Below are positions 1 to 8,610 of a stretch of DNA of 64,000 nt, one piece after another. The translations under genes were made by a program, and so were the position numbers. Positions within the stretch are counted from its first letter, which is position 1, and every line of letters starts with the position of its first letter. This stretch comes from Rhodococcus oxybenzonivorans (GTDB lineage Bacteria; Actinomycetota; Actinomycetes; Mycobacteriales; Mycobacteriaceae), in the NCBI RefSeq assembly GCF_003130705.1, contig NZ_CP021354.1, positions 3,534,001 to 3,598,000 of the forward strand, given 5' to 3'. The notes under the pieces were generated by a model. The model had not been told where the DNA came from. It did not search any database and saw only the letters and a program-made list of their open reading frames with translations.

Positions 1-44
1 TGGATCTCGAGCACCCGCTCGCCCTTGAAGATCACTCCACGCAT
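1..44 (-). CDS. Zinc-type alcohol dehydrogenase, N-terminal fragment cut by the window edge
   Basis: Only the first 14 codons are inside the window, reading MRGVIFKGERVLEI. This opening is typical of zinc-containing medium-chain dehydrogenases. The gene follows the ABC ATPase gene on the same strand after about 65 bases, so it is probably the next gene of that operon. The family call rests on a very short stretch and no catalytic residue is visible. Confidence 0.5.
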   Translation of the reverse strand, partial: MRGVIFKGERVLEI

Positions 45-109
45 CTGGCACTCCTTTGATTTCTGTAATCGTTTGGTTTTTGTAACCGAATGTGATTGCC
101 GGACTACCG

Positions 110-1624
110 CTAATGCGCGGCGGCGAACATCAGGCTCTCCTCGTCGGCCTCGTCCGGGGAGAATTCCGCCGCAATGCTGCCCCCGCGGGCGACTAGCACA
201 CGATCCGAGAGGGCCTGGATCTCTGGGATGTATGACGAGATCACAATCACGGCAACACCTTCGTCAGCGAGGGCGCGGATCATGGCGTGAATCTCGGGGA
301 TGGTACCCAGGTCCACACCGCGGGTGGGCTCGTCGATGATCGCCACCCGCGGCTTGCGCGTCAGCCCCTTGGCCAACACGACTTTCTGCTGGTTCCCGCC
401 GGAGAGCTCCTCCACCACAGCCTTGCTCGGAGCCAGGGTCCGGACTTCGAACTGCTCAACAAATTTCTTCGCGATCGCCCGGCCCATCCTGGGACGGAAC
501 AGCAGCGGCAGACGCAGCGCGCTGCACAAATGCCCGAGGAAGATGTTTTCCGAGATGGTCAGGTGACCGAAGAAGCCCGATGCCTTCCGATCCTCGGTGA
601 TGTACACGATCCCAGCTTTCCGAGCATGTCGTGGGGTGCGGAAACGGACCCGCTCCCCACCCAGCCACACCGTGCCGCCACGCATGTGCCGACGCTTGAC
701 CACACCGCTGATGATCTGTGCGACCTCCGAACGCCCTGCCCCCACCAGCCCGTACAAGCCGAGGATCTCGCCGCCGTAGGCGGAGAAGGACATGTTGCGA
801 ACTGCCGGCAGCAGGGTGAGATCCTCGACCTGGAGGGAAGGAAAGATGTCCGGCCTCCGGCTCGACGACTTTCGGCCCATCTCGACGGTGCGGCCGACCA
901 TCATCTTCACCACCCGGTCGTGACCGAACTCTGAGCGATTCAAGGTGCCCTGGACCACCCCGTCCCGCAGGACGGTAATCCGGTCCGCCTGCTCGAATGC
1001 CTCATCCAACATGTGGGTGATGAAAACGACTCCGATGCCGCGCCGACGAAGACTCTGCATCGACATGAACAACTGCAAGCGCTCCTCCGGGGTCACCGAT
1101 GCGGTGGGCTCGTCCAGGATCACCACTTTGGCATTGCGGTGCACGGCCCGCGCGATCTCCACCATCTGTTTTTGCCCGATGCCCAGCGCACCGGCCTCGG
1201 CATCCGGCCGGATGTGGAAGTTGTGCGATTCGAGCAGTTCGCGGGCGACCACATTCAGAGTCCCGAAGTCGTTGAATGCCCGCTCGTCCCCGAGGAACAG
1301 ATTTTGCGCCACTGTCATGGATTCGACGAGCGAACCCTCCTGGTAGACCATCGCCACCCCGGCCTCGGTGGAGTCCCGCGGCGCGGCGAAGCGCCGCTCT
1401 GCACCCTCGACTTCGAGAGTGCCCGCATCTTGGGTGATGGCTCCCGAGATGATCTTCACCATCGTGGACTTGCCGGCGCCGTTCTCTCCCAGCAGCGCGT
1501 GGATCTCACCAGGGCGCACGTCGAAGTCGACACCCTGAACTGCGAAGGTTCCGCCATAGCGCTTGCTGACACCGGTCAATCGGATGACTGGGGTGATGTC
1601 GAGGCCAGTGCTGTGCTCGGTCAT
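110..1624 (-). CDS. ABC importer ATPase, ribose/xylose type, two fused nucleotide-binding domains
   Basis: The 504-residue protein should energise the importer encoded just upstream. The first domain has a Walker A motif GENGAGKS at about residues 46-53, an LGIGQKQ signature and VVILDEPTAS as Walker B. The second domain has the degenerate GLVGAGRSE loop usual for RbsA/MglA-type proteins, a good LSGGNQQ signature and VAIIDEPTRG. The length is normal for this family. The start has a strong AGGAGGT box and overlaps the stop of the upstream propeller gene by four bases (ATGA), which suggests translational coupling. The substrate class (sugar or other small polar molecule) is inferred from family only. 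Confidence 0.92.
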   Translation of the reverse strand: MTEHSTGLDITPVIRLTGVSKRYGGTFAVQGVDFDVRPGEIHALLGENGAGKSTMVKIISGAITQDAGTLEVEGAERRFAAPRDSTEAGVAMVYQEGSLVESMTVAQNLFLGDERAFNDFGTLNVVARELLESHNFHIRPDAEAGALGIGQKQMVEIARAVHRNAKVVILDEPTASVTPEERLQLFMSMQSLRRRGIGVVFITHMLDEAFEQADRITVLRDGVVQGTLNRSEFGHDRVVKMMVGRTVEMGRKSSSRRPDIFPSLQVEDLTLLPAVRNMSFSAYGGEILGLYGLVGAGRSEVAQIISGVVKRRHMRGGTVWLGGERVRFRTPRHARKAGIVYITEDRKASGFFGHLTISENIFLGHLCSALRLPLLFRPRMGRAIAKKFVEQFEVRTLAPSKAVVEELSGGNQQKVVLAKGLTRKPRVAIIDEPTRGVDLGTIPEIHAMIRALADEGVAVIVISSYIPEIQALSDRVLVARGGSIAAEFSPDEADEESLMFAAAH

Positions 1625-2727
1625 GAGTGCACCTCCTGTGCAATCTCGTCGGTGTGCAGTCGCAGAACTGAGCCGTGACCGTGCAATGCGGTCACGATCC
1701 GGCCGTCAGCGACGGCCACGCCGGTGACTCCGTGCCGGGGACTGTCCACCCGGGCATGTGCGCTCTCCGCGATGCGCCCGGTGTCGTCGAGCCGGAACAC
1801 CACGCCACAGGACCTGGCGGGCGCCCAGCTCTTGACCTGGCCGAGCACCCGCAGCTGCCCCATCTGCATCGCTTCGGTAAACAGATTCCCGCCGCGCAAC
1901 TGCGGGACGAACCACTCCTCCCGATCGATCGTTTCGACCATCTCCGACAGCAGTGGCCGCTCATCGAGGAGCATCTCGGTGATCCGGTTCCGCGGGTACG
2001 GCGCCACCACCCAGTGGCCATCCGGCACGGCGACGATTCGTCCGGGGTACACCGGTAGGTTGGTCGCTACGGATTGGACTGGCTCGCTCGGATCGCTCAG
2101 CGACCGGATCTCCAGGCGGTGAGTCAGGCTCATTGCCACGATCACCTGACCATCGCCGCTGGGGGCGATCCCTGATGGCCAGGCCAACCCCTCGGCGACC
2201 ACTGAGGCGGCACCGTCTCGTACCCGCACGATCCGTCCCGACGCGTCGCCGGCGAGCAAGGCGCGCGCCCAATCGCCGCGCACATCGGCGGTAGTGGATC
2301 CGACTGTGACCAGCAGGTCTCCTCCGGGTACGGCGGTCATCGCGGTGACACCGCGCGCGACCGCTAGGTCGGCACACAGCGAGGTCACCGCTCCGCGCGC
2401 GTCGACCGCGACCAGACCGGTGCCTTCGACGGCCGCGACCACCGCGTTCCCGACCGTCGTGACGGCGGCGATGCGCGCGGCACACCGTGCGATCATGCGG
2501 ATACCGTCTCGCTCCAAACGCAGTAGTTCACATCCGCTGGAAAGTACGACGGTGCCGTCCGCGATAACCGTGATGTCGTCCGGAGTGTGCACACCGGCGG
2601 CAAGCAGCTCCTCGGCCTCGTCCAGGCGCAGGTTCGGGCGGAGGCCGGTCTCCATCCGGGGCACAGAGCGATGCCGCACCTTGTCCGGATTGATCCATTC
2701 TTTGATGGTGTCCAGGACCGAACTCAT
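1621..2727 (-). CDS. SMP-30/strictosidine-synthase-like beta-propeller protein
   Basis: This 368-residue protein has no signal peptide or membrane segment and should be cytoplasmic. It resembles the propeller fused to the neighbouring permease: both contain a conserved late segment with a W-hydrophobic-VPQL motif (EEWFVPQL here, DNWMVPQL there) followed by blade-like repeats. SMP-30 and strictosidine-synthase relatives often act as lactonases or hydrolases, so a role in opening a lactone or ester of the imported compound is possible but not shown. The start at 2727 has GGAGGT upstream and overlaps the preceding stop by four bases (ATGA). Metal ligands cannot be assigned with confidence. Confidence 0.75.
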   Translation of the reverse strand: MSSVLDTIKEWINPDKVRHRSVPRMETGLRPNLRLDEAEELLAAGVHTPDDITVIADGTVVLSSGCELLRLERDGIRMIARCAARIAAVTTVGNAVVAAVEGTGLVAVDARGAVTSLCADLAVARGVTAMTAVPGGDLLVTVGSTTADVRGDWARALLAGDASGRIVRVRDGAASVVAEGLAWPSGIAPSGDGQVIVAMSLTHRLEIRSLSDPSEPVQSVATNLPVYPGRIVAVPDGHWVVAPYPRNRITEMLLDERPLLSEMVETIDREEWFVPQLRGGNLFTEAMQMGQLRVLGQVKSWAPARSCGVVFRLDDTGRIAESAHARVDSPRHGVTGVAVADGRIVTALHGHGSVLRLHTDEIAQEVHS

Positions 2728-4910
2728 GAGCCCACCTCCGCGGCGGTCCGGGTGCCGAAGGTGCCGGGCACCAGATTGGTGTCGATAGTGCCGATCTCGT
2801 CGGGGTCGAGCGCGAGTCGGCCCAACCGATTGTTCGAGACGCCGGCGAAGTAGAGGTAGCCATCCCGCTCGGTCGCGGCTGTCACCATCGGATAGTTCTT
2901 CAGGCTCTTGTCCCACTTGACGGCAATGATTTCTCCTTTGTCGGAGAACTTGATGATGCAGGAGACGTTGAGCTGCGGCACCATCCAGTTGTCCAGCGAG
3001 ACCTCGCGCGTCATCCGCCGCCGCACCTGCGGATAGCGGTTGAGTAGATCCGACATCGGAGTCCGCAACGCGACCAGCGGCATCCAGTAGTTTCCGTCCG
3101 ACGAGCGGTGGATGTTGTCCGGATAGCCCGGCAGATTCTCCAGCACCGGCTCGAGCACGCCCTCCTTCGGTCCGGAGATCCACAGCCGATCGACCCGGCA
3201 CAACCCCGTGCTGGAGACGAGGATCGATTGGCCGTCGTGCGCGGTGCACACACCGTTCGGGAACACAAAGTTCGTGGCGACGACCTCCGCCTTCCCGTTC
3301 GGAGCGATTTTGATCAGCCGGCCGTTCGGGCGGAACTCCACCAGTTCCAGGAGGAAGTCGGTGGAATTGTTACGGATAGAAAAGTCCGAGGCGTAGATCG
3401 ATCCGTCGGGTGCCACGTCCAGGTCGTCGACAGCGCGCAGACCGGAGTCGTCAACCAACGACAGCGGGCTCCGTGCGACTCGGTTCGCCACCATCTGCGG
3501 CTCCCCGTCGGCGTCGATGCGATAAACGCCCATGCCGCCGACCGCCACCAGCATCCGCCCCTCCCGGTCCCATGCGTGCCCGCAAGGGAATCCTCCAGTG
3601 CGCGAGAAGATCTCGCCCTCGGTATCGTCGGGTCCCCGGAAGCGCCATACCCAGCCGCGCTGGTCACCCGCGTAGATGTTGCCCTCGGGGTCGACGGCAC
3701 ACGCCTCGGCGCCCCGGATCTTGCCAAGTCCCACAGGCGGTGCGTCGGTCAACGCGTTGTTCGGGGTCCAGACGGTGCCTGGCGCCGTAACATCGGTCAG
3801 CGGACCGAGCCGCACGCGCGCGGGATCGATCTTGAGCTTCTCCACCGCACGTCGGCGGTACTTTCCCCACTGCAGGTCGAGGATGGTGAAGGCGAGCAGC
3901 GCTGCGGCGAGGATCACCGTGTAGTAGTTGAAGTCGAGTCCTTCGGCGATGGTTGCCTGCCGGATGACGGCCACGACGATGACGCCGACGGTGGCACGCA
4001 GGACCGACCCGCGACCGCCCTTGAGGCTGACACCGCCTAGTACAACGGCGGTCAGCACGATGAGCTCCCAACCGCGTCCGATCGCCGCATCGGTGCGACT
4101 GAGCCGGGCCGTGGTCAGGATGGCCGCGCTGCCCGCCATCGACCCGGAAAGCACATAGGCCCAGAACGTCACGGCGCGCACGGGGATGCCGTTGCGGCGG
4201 GCGGACCGGCGGTCGGATCCGGTGGCGGTGACCCACCATCCCCAGCGCGAACGAGTGAGCATCACGTGCGCGACCACGAGCACGCACAGGAACGTGAACC
4301 ACGCTGTCGGGATGCCAACGATCTTGCCGTAGGGGATGGCGTCCCATACCAGCGCCGGGCGTGCGATCCCGATCTGGGTGGTATGCGCGTTCTGCAGGGC
4401 CACTGCTGCACCACCGAATGCAATGAGCGTTACCAGGGTGGTGATGAACGGCCGCATACGCAGGAAGGCGATGAGATACCCATTGACCGAACCGAGCAAC
4501 GCACCGAGAACCACGGTCGCAGGGATTACCCATCCCGGCGGCCAGTACCAGACCCGGTCGGAGATCAATGCGAACATCGAGCACAGACCGACTATGGACC
4601 CGATGGAAAGATCGATGCCGCCGGCGACCAGCACCACCGTCAGACCGATGGCGAGCAATCCCCATTCGGCGACGTCGTCGATGGCGAGCGGTGCGTTCGC
4701 GGTGCCCACATCCGTCGTGGCGATCACTACGAAACACAGCGACAGTGCCAGCACCAACGGCACTGCGCCCTCCATCCAGCGTTTCTCGAACAGATCGGAT
4801 ACGGTGCGGTACCGGGCGATCCGATCGGAGACCCGGCCCCCGGTCATCCGGTAGGCGTCGATTCCCCGGCGAAGCGGGTTGGGTCCGCGGCGAAGCGTGG
4901 TCGTCGTCAT
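2724..4910 (-). CDS. ABC permease fused to an SMP-30/strictosidine-synthase-like beta-propeller
   Basis: The 728-residue protein has two parts. Residues 1 to about 350 form an RbsC-type permease with many hydrophobic helices and the family motif GGIDLSIGS. From about residue 365 to the end lies a soluble propeller with the LPGYPDNIH motif of strictosidine-synthase-like proteins. Permeases of this family normally end after about 330 residues, so the C-terminal domain is a real fusion. RbsC-type topology would place it in the cytoplasm, at the exit of the channel. The start at 4910 has an AGGAG box; upstream in-frame codons lie inside the binding-protein gene and are rejected. A second propeller gene follows with a four-base overlap. 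Confidence 0.85.
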   Translation of the reverse strand: MTTTTLRRGPNPLRRGIDAYRMTGGRVSDRIARYRTVSDLFEKRWMEGAVPLVLALSLCFVVIATTDVGTANAPLAIDDVAEWGLLAIGLTVVLVAGGIDLSIGSIVGLCSMFALISDRVWYWPPGWVIPATVVLGALLGSVNGYLIAFLRMRPFITTLVTLIAFGGAAVALQNAHTTQIGIARPALVWDAIPYGKIVGIPTAWFTFLCVLVVAHVMLTRSRWGWWVTATGSDRRSARRNGIPVRAVTFWAYVLSGSMAGSAAILTTARLSRTDAAIGRGWELIVLTAVVLGGVSLKGGRGSVLRATVGVIVVAVIRQATIAEGLDFNYYTVILAAALLAFTILDLQWGKYRRRAVEKLKIDPARVRLGPLTDVTAPGTVWTPNNALTDAPPVGLGKIRGAEACAVDPEGNIYAGDQRGWVWRFRGPDDTEGEIFSRTGGFPCGHAWDREGRMLVAVGGMGVYRIDADGEPQMVANRVARSPLSLVDDSGLRAVDDLDVAPDGSIYASDFSIRNNSTDFLLELVEFRPNGRLIKIAPNGKAEVVATNFVFPNGVCTAHDGQSILVSSTGLCRVDRLWISGPKEGVLEPVLENLPGYPDNIHRSSDGNYWMPLVALRTPMSDLLNRYPQVRRRMTREVSLDNWMVPQLNVSCIIKFSDKGEIIAVKWDKSLKNYPMVTAATERDGYLYFAGVSNNRLGRLALDPDEIGTIDTNLVPGTFGTRTAAEVGS

Positions 4911-4920
4911 TCGTCGACTC

Positions 4921-6000
4921 CTAGTTGGACCGGTAGCAGGCGATGGTCGTCTCGTCGGCGGTCTTGCCGTCCACCACGTGGTACGAGACGTAGCCCACGT
5001 CGTGGCGGCTCCCCGCGGGCGCACCGTTGATCAGGAGGTTCTGCACCGCCACCGCGCCTGCAGCCCCGATGCCCTGAACGTCGTACGCCGCTGTGGCGGT
5101 AACCGTGCCGCGTCTGAGTTCCTCGCAGGTCGCCGAGTTCGCATCCAGGGTGTAAACCCCGATCGCGGTGGGTTGAATCTGCCTGCGGCTCTCGGCGGCC
5201 TTCACTGTCTGCCCGACTGACACCGCGTTCAGGTCGAAGGTGACCAGGAAGCCGCACAGATCGTTGCCGTTCTGCTGCATCGCCGCCTCGGCCGCTGCCT
5301 GCGCCTTGGAATTGTCGAACTGCGAATGGCTGATCTGTACCTCGTAGCCCTCGTGCTCGGCGACATCCTTGATCCCGGCGTTCCACAGCAGGGACGCCGG
5401 ATCGTTGCCCATGCCGTCGATGATCGACAGCTTCTTGGTGGTGCCGCGGGCATTACAATCCGCCACGGCCCGCTTGGTGATCGCCTGGGCTGCGCCGTAT
5501 ACGTCGACGCCGACGAACGCGTCGCTGAGCCGGGTGGACATCATGTTCAAGACCACGGTGTAAATGCCCGCCTGCGCTGCACGTTCAATGACGTTGTCCA
5601 ACAGTCCCTGCGCCGAACTCTGCAGCACCATTACATCGGCCTGTTTCCGCGCGATGATGTCGTTCAGGATCGCCAGCATGCGATCGGGGTCGAAGTTCGG
5701 ATCGTGGATGGTGACCTGGGCTCCGGAGGCCTCGAGCGAGCGTGTGAGCGACGTGCCCCAGTTTTCGGTGAGCTGATACCCCTTGTAGAGCATCGGAACG
5801 AATGCGACCCGTTTGCCCTGCATGATGTCCTGCACTTTCTGCCGCGCCGGAAGCAACTCGACGTTGGCGCTGAAGCCCTGCCCGTCACCTCGCTCACCGC
5901 CGGTTCCGGCCCCGGCACCGGTGTTCACTGTGCAGCCGGCGATCATGCCGGCTGTGAGCAGCACCGCACTGACAGCTGTCCACTTTCTGTGTGATGACAT
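4921..6000 (-). CDS. ABC transporter substrate-binding lipoprotein, ribose-type
   Basis: This is a 359-residue extracytoplasmic binding protein. The N-terminus has positively charged residues (MSSHRKW), a hydrophobic stretch and the lipobox MIAGC, so it should be lipid-anchored at a cysteine near residue 23. A Gly/Thr-rich linker follows, then a periplasmic-binding-protein fold of the RbsB type. It lies between two permease genes in an operon that also supplies the ATPase. The ligand cannot be named from sequence. The start has GGAGA eleven bases upstream. Confidence 0.88.
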   Translation of the reverse strand: MSSHRKWTAVSAVLLTAGMIAGCTVNTGAGAGTGGERGDGQGFSANVELLPARQKVQDIMQGKRVAFVPMLYKGYQLTENWGTSLTRSLEASGAQVTIHDPNFDPDRMLAILNDIIARKQADVMVLQSSAQGLLDNVIERAAQAGIYTVVLNMMSTRLSDAFVGVDVYGAAQAITKRAVADCNARGTTKKLSIIDGMGNDPASLLWNAGIKDVAEHEGYEVQISHSQFDNSKAQAAAEAAMQQNGNDLCGFLVTFDLNAVSVGQTVKAAESRRQIQPTAIGVYTLDANSATCEELRRGTVTATAAYDVQGIGAAGAVAVQNLLINGAPAGSRHDVGYVSYHVVDGKTADETTIACYRSN

Positions 6001-6050
6001 GTGGTTCTCCTACGTTGGGATGATGTTCGGGGAGCGACGCCGGCGCGGCG

Positions 6051-7064
6051 TCAGAGCTCACCAGACTTGTCGGTCTCGTCGTTGCGTGGATGCAGCCAGG
6101 CGTCGAAGCCGATGGCCCCGAGCAGAACCGCTCCCCGGATGAGGTCCTGGACCGCGGTGGACAGTCCGTGCATGACCAGCAGGCTGTTCAATATGCCGAC
6201 GAATAGCGCACCGGCCAGCACTCCGAGGACAGTTCCGCGACCACCCGACAACGAGACACCGCCAATCACCACCACCGTCAACGCGGTGAACAGGATGGGG
6301 TCGAACGAGCTGGATGTGGTCTGGATACTGCCCTGGATTGCGACGGCGACGAATCCGGCCAACGCAGCCAGCAGCGCAGACACCACGTACGTGAGCACCT
6401 GCAGAGGACGCACCGGGGCGCCGGAGGACCGGGCAGTGGCGAAGTTGTCACCCATCGCCCGGATGAGCCGGCCCGGTGTCGTGAAGGTGAGGAACAGCCA
6501 TGCCGCGAGGAAGATGATCGCCGCGATCAGCACAGGCCGCGGAATGGACCAGAACGCGGTAACGCTCAGTCCGGCCAGCACCGAGTCCGGCGGAACTGTG
6601 TACACGTTCTGGTCAAGGATCAGTATTCCGATCCCCCCTATCGCCAGCATTCCGGTGGCCAGCGTGACGAATAACGCCGGAACCTCGACAAATGCGATGA
6701 TTACACCGTTGACCAATCCTATGAACGCCGCGAGCAAAATCATCGCCCCGACGGCCTCCCACTGTCCCCACCCCTGATTCATCAGTGCGAGGGTGGCCTG
6801 GGCGCAGCCGAGGCCGATTCCAGCGATCGACAGGTCGAGGCCCTTTCCGATCACTACGATCGCCTGCCCGACCGCCATGATGCCGAACGCAGCGGACAGA
6901 TTGAGGATGGTGCTCAAGTTGCCCGTGGTGAGGAAGTTGGCGGTGGTGGCACCGCCGACAAGTACCAGTGCCACGGTGATCGCCAGCACTAGGTATGCCT
7001 GGTCGAACGACCCTATCCTGGCCCGGAGCGAGACCCGGGGTCGCTCGGTGAGGGCTGCGGTCAT
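6051..7064 (-). CDS. ABC transporter permease, RbsC type
   Basis: This 337-residue integral membrane protein has roughly ten hydrophobic segments and the family motif GKGLDLSIAG in the first third, with VSLSGGRGTVLG near the end. It is the unfused partner of the permease-propeller protein, so the importer is probably a heterodimeric channel. The start has AGGAG seven bases upstream and overlaps by four bases (ATGA) the stop of a broken MmgE/PrpD reading frame. The permease was therefore once translationally coupled to that enzyme. Confidence 0.9.
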   Translation of the reverse strand: MTAALTERPRVSLRARIGSFDQAYLVLAITVALVLVGGATTANFLTTGNLSTILNLSAAFGIMAVGQAIVVIGKGLDLSIAGIGLGCAQATLALMNQGWGQWEAVGAMILLAAFIGLVNGVIIAFVEVPALFVTLATGMLAIGGIGILILDQNVYTVPPDSVLAGLSVTAFWSIPRPVLIAAIIFLAAWLFLTFTTPGRLIRAMGDNFATARSSGAPVRPLQVLTYVVSALLAALAGFVAVAIQGSIQTTSSSFDPILFTALTVVVIGGVSLSGGRGTVLGVLAGALFVGILNSLLVMHGLSTAVQDLIRGAVLLGAIGFDAWLHPRNDETDKSGEL

Positions 7065-7300
7065 GTCATCTCCTGATCTGTGGGTGGGGCGTGGCTCAGC
7101 GACGGGGTTTTCGTAAGGTCAAGCAGGACTGCGACGTCCACGACGTTCTCCAGATCGAAGACGGTCTCGCCGATCCGTTCGGCGGCCGCGTCGGATACCA
7201 CCCGTCGACGTTGTGCCGGAGCTTGGTAATCAGCTGTTCATCGGTTGTGTACGTCTCCAAATCCGGTGATGGCGCACCCTTGGGGTATTGGCGGGTGCGA
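7061..7300 (-). pseudogene. 3' remnant of an MmgE/PrpD-family gene, frameshifted
   Basis: The minus strand encodes a YPKGAPSPD segment followed by DEQLITKLRHNVDG. After a one-base deletion near 7190-7197 it continues as VVSDAAAERIGE, then TVFDLENVVDV. This matches the C-terminus of the intact MmgE/PrpD gene at 18564-19991 (YPKGSPSPD, DELIAKFRHNIDG, VVSDADADAV, YDLENVDDI). Only the last 75 or so codons survive; the upstream part is gone. The corrected frame ends at a TGA that overlaps the permease ATG, so an intact dehydratase-type gene once headed the importer operon. Confidence 0.85.
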
Positions 7301-7358
7301 GCCGTGGCGGGTGGAGGGCCAAGTGGTAGCAACCAGTGTGAAGCCAGACACATCTGGC

Positions 7359-7393
7359 AACATCTGCCGTGGGTTCGATCTTCAGTACGACCT
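7359..7393. promoter_or_regulatory. Candidate operator shared by the two GAF-LuxR loci
   Basis: Two blocks, AACATCTGCC at 7359-7368 and GTACGACCT at 7385-7393, recur at 26774-26783 and 26799-26807 with a spacer of 15 instead of 16 bases. Each site lies beside a GAF-LuxR gene and ahead of a minus-strand catabolic or transport operon. A 6-base inverted repeat (CTACGG/CCGTAG, 7392-7409) overlaps the right end here. An AT-rich stretch at 7414-7428 could hold the -10 region of the regulator gene. Confidence 0.45.
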
Positions 7394-7472
7394 ACGGACG
7401 ATGCCGTAGATCGCGTATAGTATATTATCTGTGATGTGAACCACTCCCTGAGACGACGTGGAGGCTGTGGTC

Positions 7473-8537
7473 ATGCGACCGAGTGATATCCGCCCCGCGC
7501 ACGACGGCGTACTGTCCACCGACCTGCACGCAGAGGTCCGGTCGGTGGGCACGCATGCCGAAGCGGTCCTCGACCGCCCCTTCATCGAACACGGGGTGAT
7601 GTCCACAGGATCGGCGAAACGAATTCTCGATCGCGTGTGGACGGTCGCGCTCGGCGAGCTCACCCAGCTTCCGCCCACGACTGCTCCTGACAGAATCAGA
7701 TGCTTGACTTCACTGCTCGGTACCGTCCGCGATCTCGAAAGCCGCATCAACGAGTCGCGTGTGGCGTCGAGCGTCGAAGTGATGCGGTCGATCCACCGCT
7801 CCCTCGTACGATTACAGTCCGCCAAGACAGTCGACGAATTACTCACAAGCGCCGCTGAGGAAGTAATCACCATCGGTTTCGATCGCGCCCTGATCTCCAC
7901 TGTCGAACGCGGACGCTGGAATCTGCACACGATGGTAATCGAGAAGGACCCTCGCCTCGCCGAGGAAATGGTGGCCGCCGGACGAGAACATCCGCCGACC
8001 TTGGACGGCACTTTGGTGGAGTCGGACGTCGTTGACCGAGGCGAACCCGGTCTCGTCTACGACGTACAGGACAACCCCAGGGTGGATCGCACACTCGTGG
8101 CGATATCCGGGTGCACGTCCTACGGCGTCGCGCCGATCAACGTGGGCGGGCGGGTCATGGGTTTGGTCCATGCCGACGCCCACTATGCACGTCGTCCAGT
8201 CGACAACACCGATCAATCAATCCTCACCTTATTCGGCGAGGGTCTCGGCTATGCGCTGGCTCGGGCTACCGTGCTGGAACGAGTGTCGGCGCTGACCACC
8301 ACACTGTCCGACCTCACCGGAGGCGCAGTCTCTCCGAGTGTGCAGAGTTCCTCCTACGGCCTGTCCGGCCGCGAAGTCGAAGTACTCGAGCGAATGGCTG
8401 CCGGTGACAACAATCGCATGATCGCCCGCCGCCTGACGATCTCCGAGGGCACCGTCAAGACCCACATCACGCACATCCTGCGGAAGCTGGATGCCGGCAA
8501 CCGCGCCGAAGCGGTGGCGTATTGGCTGCGCCGCTGA
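7473..8537 (+). CDS. GAF-domain LuxR-family transcriptional regulator
   Basis: The 354-residue protein has an alpha-helical N-terminal part, a central GAF-like sensor region and a C-terminal LuxR helix-turn-helix (LSGREVEVLERMAAGD, then TISEGTVKTHITHILRKL). It is a paralogue of the regulator at 26823-27926: both share the order of parts and segments such as FDRALISTVERG/FDRALLSTVDG and VYDVQDNPRV/VHEVQDNPRV. The ATG at 7473 is preferred over the GTG at 7458 because GGAGG sits eight bases before it. It is divergent from the importer operon and probably regulates it. The effector is unknown. Confidence 0.85.
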   Translation: MRPSDIRPAHDGVLSTDLHAEVRSVGTHAEAVLDRPFIEHGVMSTGSAKRILDRVWTVALGELTQLPPTTAPDRIRCLTSLLGTVRDLESRINESRVASSVEVMRSIHRSLVRLQSAKTVDELLTSAAEEVITIGFDRALISTVERGRWNLHTMVIEKDPRLAEEMVAAGREHPPTLDGTLVESDVVDRGEPGLVYDVQDNPRVDRTLVAISGCTSYGVAPINVGGRVMGLVHADAHYARRPVDNTDQSILTLFGEGLGYALARATVLERVSALTTTLSDLTGGAVSPSVQSSSYGLSGREVEVLERMAAGDNNRMIARRLTISEGTVKTHITHILRKLDAGNRAEAVAYWLRR

Positions 8538-8566
8538 CGCGTGCGCACTGTGCCAAAGCTTCCCAA

Positions 8567-8605
8567 CGGCGGTGGGGGCGACCTTGATCGATCGCTCCCC
8601 CGCCG
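8567..8605. terminator. Bidirectional hairpin terminator between converging genes
   Basis: A GC-rich imperfect stem (CGGCGGTGGGGGCGA against TCGCTCCCCCGCCG) with a ten-base loop separates the stop of the plus-strand LuxR gene from the stop of the minus-strand aldehyde dehydrogenase. There is no clear U-tract. Confidence 0.6.
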
Positions 8606-8610
8606 CATCA

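Noticed and set aside
7458..7472. GTG start for the first GAF-LuxR regulator
   Set aside because: The GTG overlaps the GGAGG that serves the ATG at 7473, which has ideal spacing.
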